A stretch of 64,000 nucleotides of DNA. Origin: CATOSK01 sp963665735 (GTDB lineage: Bacteria > Chloroflexota > Dehalococcoidia > Lucifugimonadales > UBA3495). A program made the translations under genes and the position numbers. The notes beneath the pieces are model-generated. The model saw nothing but the letters and a program-made list of their open reading frames with translations. It was not told the origin of the DNA and did no database searches. This document shows, piece by piece, positions 42,498 to 50,621 of this stretch (position 1 is its first letter; each line of letters opens with the position of its first letter). Where the stretch lies: positions 620,001 through 684,000 of the forward strand of contig OY762444.1 in assembly GCA_963665735.1 (NCBI GenBank), given 5' to 3'.

Positions 42498-44726
42498 ATG
42501 GCAGAAGCCGCCAAAATCATCTACACCGAAACGGATGAGGCGCCGTTCCTGGCCACCCACTCACTCCTGCCAATTCTCAAGGCTTTTACCAAGGATTCGG
42601 GCATCGAACTCGAAACCTGGGATATTTCCTTGTCCGGGCGGATTATCGCCAATTTCCCCGACAAGCTGACGGAGGAGCAGAAACTGCCGGATTACCTGCG
42701 GATGTGCGGCGAGTTGTGCCTGCAACCGGAGGCCAACCTGGTCAAGCTGCCCAACATCAGCGCGTCAATCCCTCAATTGAAGTCGGCCATCGCCGAATTG
42801 CAGGAAAAGGGGTACGACGTTCCCGACTACCCCGACCAACCGGCCAACGATGAAGAACGGGAAGTCCAGGTGCGCTACTCCCGGGTGCTGGGCAGCGCGG
42901 TGAACCCGGTCATACGGGAAGGGAACTCCGACCGGCGGTCATCCAACGCGGTGAAGGAACACGGCCAACGCAATCCCCACCGGATGATGCGGGACTGGCC
43001 GGAAGTGTCCAAGACGCGGGTGGGATACATGGACGGCGGGGATTTCTTCGGCAGTGAGCAGGCCGTCACCACGACGGAGGCCGGGTCATGCGCCATTGAA
43101 TTTGTGGCCGGCGACGGCGCCGTGACCGAGTTAAAGTCGGGCATCCCGCTGCAATCCGGTGAAATCATAGACTGCGCCGTGATGAACGTCGGGGCGCTGC
43201 GGCGGTTTTACGCCGAGGAAATAGCCCGGGCCAAGGCCGACGACGTGCTGTTTTCCCTGCACGTCAAGACCACCATGATGCGGGTTTCGGACCCGATTAT
43301 TTTCGGGCATTGCGTGTCGGTTTACTTCCAGGAGGTCTTCGACAAGCACGGGGCGGAATTGGCCCAGGTCGCGGTGGACCCGGACAACGGGGTTGCCGAA
43401 ATGCTGACCAAGATTCAAGACCTCCCCGACGACAAGCGGGCGGAAATCGAGGCGGACATCCAGGCCGTTTATGACAGCCGCCCGGACTTGTCCATGGTGG
43501 ACTCCTACCGGGGCATCACCAACCTGCACGTTTCCAGCGACACCATTATTGACGCCTCCATGCCGGTCATTATCCGCGACGGCGGACGCTCCTGGGGGCC
43601 GGACAACGAACTGCACGACACCATCGCGCTGATTCCCGACCGCTCTTACGCCACCATCTACCAGGCGGCGATTGAGGACTGCCAGCAGAACGGCGCCCTT
43701 GACCCGGCCACCCTGGGCAGCGTCGCCAACGTGGGGTTGATGGCCCAGGCCGCCGAAGAGTACGGTTCCCACGACAAGACCTTCGAGGCTCCGGGCAACG
43801 GCGCGATTCGGGTGGTTGACACCTCGGGCAACGCGCTGATGGAACAGAGCGTCGAGGAAGGCGACATTTTCCGGATGTGCCAGACCAAGGACGCTCCGGT
43901 TCAGGACTGGGTTAGGCTGGCTGTAACCCGTTCCCGGCTCACCGGACAAGCGGCGGTTTTCTGGCTGGACCCGAACCGGGCTCACGACGCCGAGGTCATC
44001 AAGAAGGTTGACCAATACCTGCCCAACCACGACACCACCGGGCTGGAAATCAGCACAATGGCCCCGGTAGATGCCATGCGGGCCACCATCGCCCGCAGCC
44101 GGGCGGGGCAGGACACCATCGCCGTCACCGGCAACGTGCTGCGGGATTACCTGACCGACCTTTTCCCCATCCTGGAACTGGGCACCAGCGCCAAGATGCT
44201 GTCCGTCGTACCCCTGCTGGACGGCGGCGGGTTGTTTGAGACCGGCGCGGGCGGGTCGGCGCCCCGGCACGTCCAGCAGTTCACGGAGGAAAACCATCTA
44301 CGTTGGGACTCCTTGGGCGAATTCTGCGCCCTGGTTGCATCCTTCGAGCATTTCGGGGAAGTCAACAACAACGACCGGGTCAAGCTGTTGGCGGAGACCC
44401 TGGATCAGGCGATTGGCGAACACCTGGAATACAATCGGGCGCCGTCGCGCCGGGTCAACGAACTGGACACCCGGGGCAGCCACTTCTACCTGGCCCTTTA
44501 CTGGGCGCGGATGCTGGCGAAGCAAACCCAGGACCCGGAGCTGCAAGCCCGGTTTGCCGAAGTCGCCCGGCAGATGGCCGACAACGAAGAAACGATTGTC
44601 CAGGAAATGAACGACGCCCAGGGGCAAACGGTGGACATTGGCGGCTATTACCGCCCTGACAGCCGGATGACGGCCAATGCCATGCGTCCCAGCGCAACCC
44701 TCAACGCCATTATTGACGGAATGTAG
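42498..44726 (+). CDS. icd: Isocitrate dehydrogenase, monomeric NADP-dependent type
   Basis: 742 residues from ATG 42498 (MAEAAKIIYTETDEAPFL), with AAGGAGAGG upstream. Length and sequence fit the monomeric IDH class, not the 400-residue dimer: LVKLPNISASIPQLKSAIAE, REGNSDRRS (substrate-binding) and SLHVKTTMMRVSDPIIFGH. It oxidises isocitrate to 2-oxoglutarate and supplies NADPH. It is followed by mdh, so two TCA-cycle enzymes are adjacent. Confidence 0.95.
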   Translation: MAEAAKIIYTETDEAPFLATHSLLPILKAFTKDSGIELETWDISLSGRIIANFPDKLTEEQKLPDYLRMCGELCLQPEANLVKLPNISASIPQLKSAIAELQEKGYDVPDYPDQPANDEEREVQVRYSRVLGSAVNPVIREGNSDRRSSNAVKEHGQRNPHRMMRDWPEVSKTRVGYMDGGDFFGSEQAVTTTEAGSCAIEFVAGDGAVTELKSGIPLQSGEIIDCAVMNVGALRRFYAEEIARAKADDVLFSLHVKTTMMRVSDPIIFGHCVSVYFQEVFDKHGAELAQVAVDPDNGVAEMLTKIQDLPDDKRAEIEADIQAVYDSRPDLSMVDSYRGITNLHVSSDTIIDASMPVIIRDGGRSWGPDNELHDTIALIPDRSYATIYQAAIEDCQQNGALDPATLGSVANVGLMAQAAEEYGSHDKTFEAPGNGAIRVVDTSGNALMEQSVEEGDIFRMCQTKDAPVQDWVRLAVTRSRLTGQAAVFWLDPNRAHDAEVIKKVDQYLPNHDTTGLEISTMAPVDAMRATIARSRAGQDTIAVTGNVLRDYLTDLFPILELGTSAKMLSVVPLLDGGGLFETGAGGSAPRHVQQFTEENHLRWDSLGEFCALVASFEHFGEVNNNDRVKLLAETLDQAIGEHLEYNRAPSRRVNELDTRGSHFYLALYWARMLAKQTQDPELQARFAEVARQMADNEETIVQEMNDAQGQTVDIGGYYRPDSRMTANAMRPSATLNAIIDGM

Positions 44727-44790
44727 CGCAACCCCGCCCGGCCGATGGGACGGGTGAACGTCGGGCGACTGCAAAACTGCCTGGAAAATC

Positions 44791-44870
44791 CCTTCCCCCT
44801 TAACCGGGGAAGGTTAGGGTAAGGGTAAAAGGATAGCCGCAGGGGCACGGTACACCGTGCCTCTATCCTT
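44791..44870. repeat. Two hairpins in the icd-mdh gap, the second related to family C
   Basis: CCTTCCCC (44791-44798) pairs with GGGGAAGG (44806-44813) without a U tract. Next, AAGGATA (44829-44835) and TATCCTT (44864-44870) enclose AGGGGCACGG-TACA-CCGTGCCTCT (44841-44864), a nested palindrome. These may protect or end the icd transcript; mdh follows at 44935. Confidence 0.6.
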
Positions 44871-44934
44871 GCGGGAAACAATATGAAAACGAAGCATCCC
44901 AACCAGCCCAAATAAACAGAGGAGCGCCAACCAG

Positions 44935-45879
44935 ATGCGAAGCAAGGTTACAGTAGTCGGAGCCGGGAACGTCGGGGCCACCACCGCCCAGCGGATACAC
45001 CAGTTGGGTTACGCCGACGTGGTGCTGGTGGACGTGGTGGAAGACCTGCCCCAGGGGAAGGCCCTGGATATGCTGGAATCGGGGCCGGTAATCGCCTCCG
45101 ACGCCAACATCATCGGCAGCAACGGGTACGAAGAGACGGCCAATTCCGACCTGGTGGTCATTACCGCCGGAATAGCCCGCCGTCCGGGGATGAGCCGGGA
45201 CGACCTGCTGTTGACCAACATGAAGATAACTTCCGCGGTGACCGAGGAAGTGGTCAAGCACTCGCCCAACTGCATCATCATCGCCGTCACCAACCCGCTG
45301 GACGCGATGGTGCAGAATGTCTATGAAAGCAGCGGTTTCCCGCGCCACCGGGTCTTTGGCATGGCCGGGGTGCTGGACACGGCCCGGTTCAGGACGTTCA
45401 TCGCCCGGGAATTGGACGTTTCGGTGGAGGACGTGCAAGCCTACGTCCTGGGCGGCCACGGCGACGACATGGTGCCACTGGTGCGCTATACCGCCGTTGG
45501 GGGCATTCCCATCAGCGAACTGCTGGACGAAGACCAGATTCAAGCCCTGGTGGAGCGGGCCAGGCAAGGCGGAGGGGAAATCGTCGCCCTGTTGAAACAG
45601 GGCAGCGCCTACTACGCGCCGTCGGCCTCCATCACGCAGATGGTGGAGGCGGTGCTGCTGGACAAGAAACGGATACTGCCGGCCTGCGCTTACCTGGAGG
45701 GCGAGTACGGGATTAACGGCCTATGCGTAGGCGTGCCGGTCAAGCTGGGGGCCAACGGCCTAGAACAAGTCATCGAAATCACCCTGACCGAAGACGAACA
45801 GGCCGCCTTGAACCGTTCCGCCGCCAGCGTCCAGGAACTGGTGGACGTGATGCGTCAGGCCAAGGAGGGGGATTCATAA
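44935..45879 (+). CDS. mdh: Malate dehydrogenase, LDH-like type
   Basis: 314 residues; GAGGAGCG upstream of ATG 44935. NAD-binding loop GAGNVGATTA, substrate arginines in ARRPGMSRDDLL, VTNPLDAMVQNVY, and the catalytic His in LGGHGDDMVPLVR. It interconverts malate and oxaloacetate. It is probably transcribed separately from icd given the hairpins between them. Confidence 0.95.
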   Translation: MRSKVTVVGAGNVGATTAQRIHQLGYADVVLVDVVEDLPQGKALDMLESGPVIASDANIIGSNGYEETANSDLVVITAGIARRPGMSRDDLLLTNMKITSAVTEEVVKHSPNCIIIAVTNPLDAMVQNVYESSGFPRHRVFGMAGVLDTARFRTFIARELDVSVEDVQAYVLGGHGDDMVPLVRYTAVGGIPISELLDEDQIQALVERARQGGGEIVALLKQGSAYYAPSASITQMVEAVLLDKKRILPACAYLEGEYGINGLCVGVPVKLGANGLEQVIEITLTEDEQAALNRSAASVQELVDVMRQAKEGDS

Positions 45880-45962
45880 CCGTCCTACCCTTGGTTACTG
45901 GCCTCGCCGGTTGAAGAAGCGATGCCTTTACGCATGAGCAGACCGCGCGACTTTCGCCAAGG

Positions 45963-46595
45963 TTGCGGGGCGACCGGGTTCAAGACCGGATCTTGAGGGC
46001 GTCGTGGTGGCAATGGATTGGCCTCTATGGCGTTCTCTTGGCTATGGAGGCAATCGCCCTATTTTTCTTCCAAGGCGAATTGGGCTTAGGCTCTTGGCCG
46101 CCGGTATTGTTGCTGCTTTGTTCGCTGCTTGCTTTGGCTGCCCCCGGGATGGCGATAGTTCTGGGAATTCTGGCGGGCAGGTTTTTCAGGGTGATTGTTC
46201 GCAAAGTCTTGTGCCGGATTACCTTGTTGACGTTGAATCGGGCAGCCGGAACGTACTCCGGGACGGTCACTGCTACCGGAATCGCCAGTGATGGAGGCGA
46301 ATTGGTGATAGGGCTGGCTGTCGGCCTTCAGGACGGTTTCACGGTCGGGGCCAAGTTTCGAGCGGCTACTATCTCAGGAGAGACCCTGGGCATCCTGGAG
46401 TCGTTTGACGTAGCCGAGTCAACGTGCTTTTGCCGGGTTTCTGATATGATAAATGCGGAGTTTTGGGAGGGCCTATACGCGAGAATGCCCAATGACTACT
46501 CCCCTCCGCAAGGAACCGTTTTTGCCGGATATGTTCCTGAAGGCTTACTCGACACAATCAGCCACATTCTGGCCCAATGGGAGACGGGCAAATGA
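45963..46595 (+). CDS. Membrane protein with a small C-terminal beta domain, paralogous to its neighbour
   Basis: 210 residues if begun at TTG 45963; the start is uncertain because no ATG or clear ribosome site is present (TTG 45993 is an alternative). Two or three hydrophobic helices (about 17-40 and 45-75) precede a domain with GELVIGLAVGLQDGFTVGAKF and TLGILESFDVAESTCFCRVS, which shares a pattern with the next protein. Related folds include the C-terminal domain of FlgT, but the assignment is weak. It overlaps the next gene as ATGA (46592-46595). Confidence 0.55.
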   Translation: MRGDRVQDRILRASWWQWIGLYGVLLAMEAIALFFFQGELGLGSWPPVLLLLCSLLALAAPGMAIVLGILAGRFFRVIVRKVLCRITLLTLNRAAGTYSGTVTATGIASDGGELVIGLAVGLQDGFTVGAKFRAATISGETLGILESFDVAESTCFCRVSDMINAEFWEGLYARMPNDYSPPQGTVFAGYVPEGLLDTISHILAQWETGK

Positions 46596-46984
46596 GCATT
46601 GAAGGCAAAGTAGCCGACATCATCAACCGCAGAGAGTTGGTGATTAACCGGGGGGCCGACGCCGGCGTGTACGCGGGAATGAAGTTCAAAGTGATGGATC
46701 GCAACATCGCGATAATTGACCCCGACTCATCAGAAACCTTAGGCACAATGGAGAGAGTAAAAATAAGGGTCAAGGTGTCGGAAGTCCATCCCAAGTTTTC
46801 CGTTGCCCGGACGTATGAAACCTATCAAGTTGTTGAACCCTCGATTTCCGGCATCGTTAACCCCCGGCCGGTGACCAGAGTACGAACCCTGGAAGTCAAA
46901 GGCGAAGAAATGCACGCTCCCGATCAGGCGGTGGCCTCGGTAAATGTGGGGGACGTGGTTGTAGAGTCCGACGACATCATCTAG
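46592..46984 (+). CDS. Small protein with the same beta domain as its upstream neighbour
   Basis: 130 residues from ATG 46592 (MSIEGKVADIINRREL), overlapping the upstream stop. RELVINRGADAGVYAGMKF and SSETLGTMERVKIRVKVSEV align with ELVIGLAVGLQDGFTVGAKF and SGETLGILESFDVAESTCFC of the membrane protein. It resembles FlgT C-terminal-like or OB-type domains. No signal or membrane segment. The pair may form a membrane-tethered and a soluble subunit of one complex; function unknown. Confidence 0.65.
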   Translation: MSIEGKVADIINRRELVINRGADAGVYAGMKFKVMDRNIAIIDPDSSETLGTMERVKIRVKVSEVHPKFSVARTYETYQVVEPSISGIVNPRPVTRVRTLEVKGEEMHAPDQAVASVNVGDVVVESDDII

Positions 46985-47013
46985 CCCCGCAGTCGGAAAA
47001 GGGAGGTTGAGCA

Positions 47014-48309
47014 ATGGTTGAGGGCAGTACACGGGAAAGGGAGCTTCTGGCGAAGGCCAGCCAGTACCTGCCCGGGGGCACCGGCGGCAATACGGACTTT
47101 CCCCCGGAGTTGCGGTTTCTGGCCCGGGAAGGCCGGGGGGCGCACCTTTGGGACGTGGCCGGCAACCGTTACGTTGACTGGCTGATGGGTTCCGGGCCGA
47201 TGATTCTGGGCCACGCCCACCCGGCGGTTACCGCGGCGGTGACGCAAACCGTTTCCCAGGGCAGCACCTTTTTCACCACCAACGAAAGCGCGGTGCTGCT
47301 GGCCGAGGAACTGGTCAACGCCATCCCCTGCGCCGAAAAAGTGCGGTTTACCACCAGCGGCACCGACGCCTGTTTCCAGGCCATGCGAATCTGCCGGGCG
47401 TTTACCGGGCGGGAAAAGGTGCTTAAATTCGAGGGGGCGTTCCACGGCACCAGCGACTATTCGCTGATGAGCGTCACTCCCCCACCGTCGCTGGAGTACC
47501 CGCAAGCCGCTCCCAACAGCGGGGGCATACCAAAGGCGCTGCAAGAGTTGATGCTGGTGGCGCCGTTCAACGACCTGGAAACCACCGCCGCCGTCATTGA
47601 AACGCACCACCGGGAACTGGCCGCGGTAATCGTCGAACCGCTGCAACGAATCCTCGCGCCGGAGCCGGGTTTCCTGGAAGGGCTGCGGGAGTTAACCTCC
47701 CGGTTCGGCGTTCCCCTCATCTTTGACGAAGTGGTTACGGCGTTCCGGCTGGGTTACGGTGGGGCGCAGGAACGGTACGGGGTGGTTCCCGACCTTTGCG
47801 CCGTGGGCAAGATTATGGGCGGCGGCTACCCCTTGGCCGCGGCGCTAGGCCGTGCCGACATTATGGCAGTGTACGACCAGAACCTGGCGGCGTCGGACGA
47901 TTACGTCAACCAGATTGGGACGCTGAACGGGAACCCGGTGGCCTGCGCCGCGGGTCTGGCGACACTGGCCGAATTGCGGAAAGAGGGAGCCTACGAAAAA
48001 TTGAGGGCCACCGGCCGGCAAGCGCGGGAGGCCCTGGTGGACGCTTTCGCCCAACGCGGCGTGACGGTGCAAAGCAGCGGGGACGATACGATTTTCGACG
48101 TTTACTTCTGCGACCGTCCGGTCAGGAATTACCGGGACGGGTTGGCCGCCGACGGGGGGATGTTGCGGAATTTCAACGCCGGGTTGCTGCGGAAGGGAAT
48201 CCTGAAAAGCTGGCCGCATAAGTTTTACCCGTCCCTGGCCCACACCGAAGAAGACATTGCCGAGACCATAGCGGCGTTTGAGTCGGTGGCGGAAGAGTTG
48301 GCTCCCTGA
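47014..48309 (+). CDS. Class III aminotransferase, glutamate-1-semialdehyde aminomutase-like
   Basis: 431 residues; GGAGG 8 bases before ATG 47014. SQYLPGGTGGNTDFPP, GHAHPAVTAAV, FTTSGTDACFQAMRICRAFT and the PLP lysine in CAVGKIMGGGYPLAAALG are HemL-like. The surroundings have no other haem-pathway gene, so it may be true HemL or one of the many paralogous omega-aminotransferases of similar sequence. Downstream is a repeat-rich gap. Confidence 0.85.
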   Translation: MVEGSTRERELLAKASQYLPGGTGGNTDFPPELRFLAREGRGAHLWDVAGNRYVDWLMGSGPMILGHAHPAVTAAVTQTVSQGSTFFTTNESAVLLAEELVNAIPCAEKVRFTTSGTDACFQAMRICRAFTGREKVLKFEGAFHGTSDYSLMSVTPPPSLEYPQAAPNSGGIPKALQELMLVAPFNDLETTAAVIETHHRELAAVIVEPLQRILAPEPGFLEGLRELTSRFGVPLIFDEVVTAFRLGYGGAQERYGVVPDLCAVGKIMGGGYPLAAALGRADIMAVYDQNLAASDDYVNQIGTLNGNPVACAAGLATLAELRKEGAYEKLRATGRQAREALVDAFAQRGVTVQSSGDDTIFDVYFCDRPVRNYRDGLAADGGMLRNFNAGLLRKGILKSWPHKFYPSLAHTEEDIAETIAAFESVAEELAP

Positions 48310-48333
48310 GATTATCCGTCGGGGCTATTTGCT

Positions 48334-48430
48334 GTTACCCTGAACGAAGTGAAGGGTCTAAAATTCTACGGCCAAGGCGACGTCGGCGAAAGCAAGAATT
48401 CTTGATTCTTCGCTTTGCTCAGAATTACAT
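48334..48430. repeat. MITE-like repeat, family A (copy 2, inverted)
   Basis: About 97 bp in the opposite orientation to 21900-22009. Inverted ends CTGAACGAAGTGAAG (48340-48354) and CTTCGCTTTGCTCAG (48408-48422). The internal block next to the left end, GGGTCTAAAATTCT, is the complement of that in copy 1; the centre is different. Confidence 0.75.
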
Positions 48431-48522
48431 CTCCATGGGTGGACGGAAGAATCAAAGCCCTTGGCTTATCGGCCGCGCATCGGCGTTTCCGTGATGGGAG
48501 ATGCCTCATGGTCAAAAATGTA

Positions 48523-48550
48523 GTAGGGGCGCACCGCCGTGCGCCCCTAC
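48523..48550. repeat. Palindromic repeat, family C
   Basis: GTAGGGGCGCAC-CGCC-GTGCGCCCCTAC, a perfect 28-bp hairpin just downstream of the sdhE stop (minus strand). The base run CCTTTTGC follows on the plus strand. Confidence 0.75.
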
Positions 48551-48576
48551 CTTTTGCTGAAAATAGCGCACCGTTT

Positions 48577-49464
48577 TTAACGGCCTACCCCCAGTTTCAA
48601 CTCCAACGGGCTGGTGCTGATGATGTGCTTTTTCAAGCCCAGGTCGGCGGGGGAAATCCCCATTGCCAAGCCGATTAGCTGGGGCAGGTGCAGGATGGGC
48701 AGGTCTATCTGACGTTGGGCCTGCTTGGCGGCCTTGGGCTGGAACCCGTCCAGGTTCAGGTGACACAGGGGGCAAGGCGTGACCATCGCGTCGGCGCCCA
48801 AGTCCCTGGCCTCTCCGGTGTGCTTGCCCACCATCGCCATCGAGTTTCTTTCGTTGATGGTCAGGATGGGGAATCCGCAGCAGCGGGTCTTGCCCTCGAA
48901 GTCAACGGCGGTGGCCCCCAGGGTTTCAATCAGCGTTTCCAACGAGGTCTGCCGCTCCGGGTGTTCCTCAATGCCCAACGCCTCGGTGGGGCGGACGATG
49001 TAACAGCCGTAGAAAGGCGCAATCCGCACGTTCTGGAGGGAACGGGTCAAGTGGGAGGAAAGGTTTTCCAACCCGTAATCCTCTATCAGAATCCAGAGCA
49101 GGTGCTTGATTTCCGCCGTTCCCTTATACTCCAGACCTTCCTCGGCCAGGTGGGTGTTGACTTGGGCGAGATAGTCCGGGTCGTTTTGCATCCGCTTGTT
49201 GGCCTGGCTGATGACGCCCTGGCAAGTGCTGCAAATGGTCATTATGGTCAGGCCCTGCCCCTCGGCCTTGGCCAGGGTGCGGGCGTTCAGCACGTCGCCG
49301 AAAAGCTGGTTCTTTTCCTGCATCACGCCGGCGCCGCAGCAAGTCCAGGCGCGGATTTCCTCCAGTTCAATGCCAAGACGCTGGCAGATGGTGGTGGCGG
49401 CGGGGTAGAGTTCGGGGGCGCCTCCCTGGGAAACGCAACCCGGATAGAAAGCGTATTTCAACAT
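48577..49464 (-). CDS. sdhE: HdrB-like CCG-domain subunit of succinate dehydrogenase (SdhE type)
   Basis: 295 residues with two CCG domains: WTCCGAGVMQEK with CSTCQ, and TRCCGFPILTINE with CPLCHLNLDG. These bind unusual iron-sulfur clusters in heterodisulfide reductase B. It follows sdhB and sdhA in the same direction, so it most likely takes the place of the SdhC/D anchors in non-classical (type E) succinate dehydrogenase or fumarate reductase complexes. There is no membrane helix. A family-B repeat lies between sdhB and this gene. Confidence 0.82.
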   Translation of the reverse strand: MLKYAFYPGCVSQGGAPELYPAATTICQRLGIELEEIRAWTCCGAGVMQEKNQLFGDVLNARTLAKAEGQGLTIMTICSTCQGVISQANKRMQNDPDYLAQVNTHLAEEGLEYKGTAEIKHLLWILIEDYGLENLSSHLTRSLQNVRIAPFYGCYIVRPTEALGIEEHPERQTSLETLIETLGATAVDFEGKTRCCGFPILTINERNSMAMVGKHTGEARDLGADAMVTPCPLCHLNLDGFQPKAAKQAQRQIDLPILHLPQLIGLAMGISPADLGLKKHIISTSPLELKLGVGR

Positions 49465-49553
49465 GGCCTCCGGGAATTTTGATAGGTGGATTAACAGGGC
49501 AGTCGTGCGGGGGATTTACCCAATCCTACCAGCCGCCCTTTGCCCGATAAGCC

Positions 49554-49649
49554 CGTCATACCAGCGCAGGCCGGTATCCAGGATTCCTTGTTAGCAAGAA
49601 CGCTGTACCGCGTTTACCTTCCTGGATTCCGGCTTTCGCCGGAATGACG
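49554..49649. repeat. MITE-like inverted repeat, family B (full copy)
   Basis: 96 bp. CGTCATACCAGCGCAGGCC then GGTATCCAG at the left, CTGGATTCCGGCTTTCGCC then GGAATGACG at the right. It lies within the sdh operon, between sdhB and sdhE. Confidence 0.8.
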
Positions 49650-49658
49650 ATAAGCTCT

Positions 49659-50618
49659 TCATTGGTCCAACCGGCGGAAGAGCCGCCGGACGGTTTCCAC
49701 GTCTTCGACGTTCTTGTGAATCAGGGGCGGCAGCTTGCCGTGGGTCAAGGCCCGGAAACCCACCGGCGCAAAGCTCAACAGGGCGGGAATGTTGGTCATG
49801 CCCACGCTTTTCATGGGCAGTTTCAACTCGTCCAGCCGTCCGCTATGGCCCACGGATTCGACAAACGCTTCGGCATGACGGGCGCCGTTGTTCTTGTCGA
49901 AACCGGCGTCAATGGCCTGCTCCCGCAAGGCCATAATGCGGTCCATCGGGGCGACACCCTTGGGGCAAGCCTGGACGCACTCGTTGCAGCGGGTACAGTC
50001 CCACATCCCGGAGGGTTCGCCCAGGTTGGCGAGGCGGTCCCGGGAGACGCCATTTTCGTCGCCGTCCCGGGGGTCGGCGGTGAAACGGTAGGCTTTGGCC
50101 AAGGCCGCCGGGCCGAGGAAGGTGGGGTCAACTTCCAGCACCGTGCAGTCGGAGACGCAGGCCCCGCACATGATACAGGCGGTTACGCCGGAAAGATGGA
50201 GCATGGACTCGTTTGAGGCGATGTATTCCGCCTCCGGTTCCGGGCCTTCGGGTTTCAGGTAGGGTTCCACCTGCTCAATCTTGCGCCAGAACAGGTCGAA
50301 ATCCACCACTAGGTCTTTGAGGGAATTCATCACCCCGGCCGGCTCAACCACGATGACGCCGTTTTCATCCATAGACTCGGAAGCCTTGGTTTTGCAGCCC
50401 AGGCAGGCGTGGCCGTTGACCCGCATGGCGCAGGAACCGCAGATGGCGCTGCGGCAGGAACAACGGAGGCTCAGGGTGCCGTCCATCTCTTCCCGAATCG
50501 TTATCAGGGCGTCAAGGACGGTGGCGTTGTCGTCAATGGACAGGGGGTATTCCTGCCAGTGGGATTGCGGGGCGGCGGCGTCCGGGTCGTAGCGTTTTAC
50601 TTTGACGGTACAGTCCAT
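49659..50618 (-). CDS. sdhB: Succinate dehydrogenase/fumarate reductase iron-sulfur subunit
   Basis: 319 residues, longer than the usual 240-260 because of a C-terminal tail of about 70. The N-terminal [2Fe-2S] ligands are in RCSCRSAICGSCAMRVNG and ACLGC; the C-terminal [4Fe-4S]/[3Fe-4S] ligands are in ACIMCGACVSDC and DCTRCNECVQACPKG. It passes electrons from SdhA. It lies 3 bases downstream of sdhA. Confidence 0.93.
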   Translation of the reverse strand: MDCTVKVKRYDPDAAAPQSHWQEYPLSIDDNATVLDALITIREEMDGTLSLRCSCRSAICGSCAMRVNGHACLGCKTKASESMDENGVIVVEPAGVMNSLKDLVVDFDLFWRKIEQVEPYLKPEGPEPEAEYIASNESMLHLSGVTACIMCGACVSDCTVLEVDPTFLGPAALAKAYRFTADPRDGDENGVSRDRLANLGEPSGMWDCTRCNECVQACPKGVAPMDRIMALREQAIDAGFDKNNGARHAEAFVESVGHSGRLDELKLPMKSVGMTNIPALLSFAPVGFRALTHGKLPPLIHKNVEDVETVRRLFRRLDQ

Positions 50619-50621
50619 TGG

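Noticed and set aside
44791..44813. Intrinsic terminator after icd
   Set aside because: The stem is strong but the following bases (TTAGGGTAAGGG) are not a U tract, so it is listed as a hairpin only.
45880..45962. tRNA-like GGTTCAAGACC near 45975
   Set aside because: No acceptor stem, D arm or anticodon arm could be formed around it.
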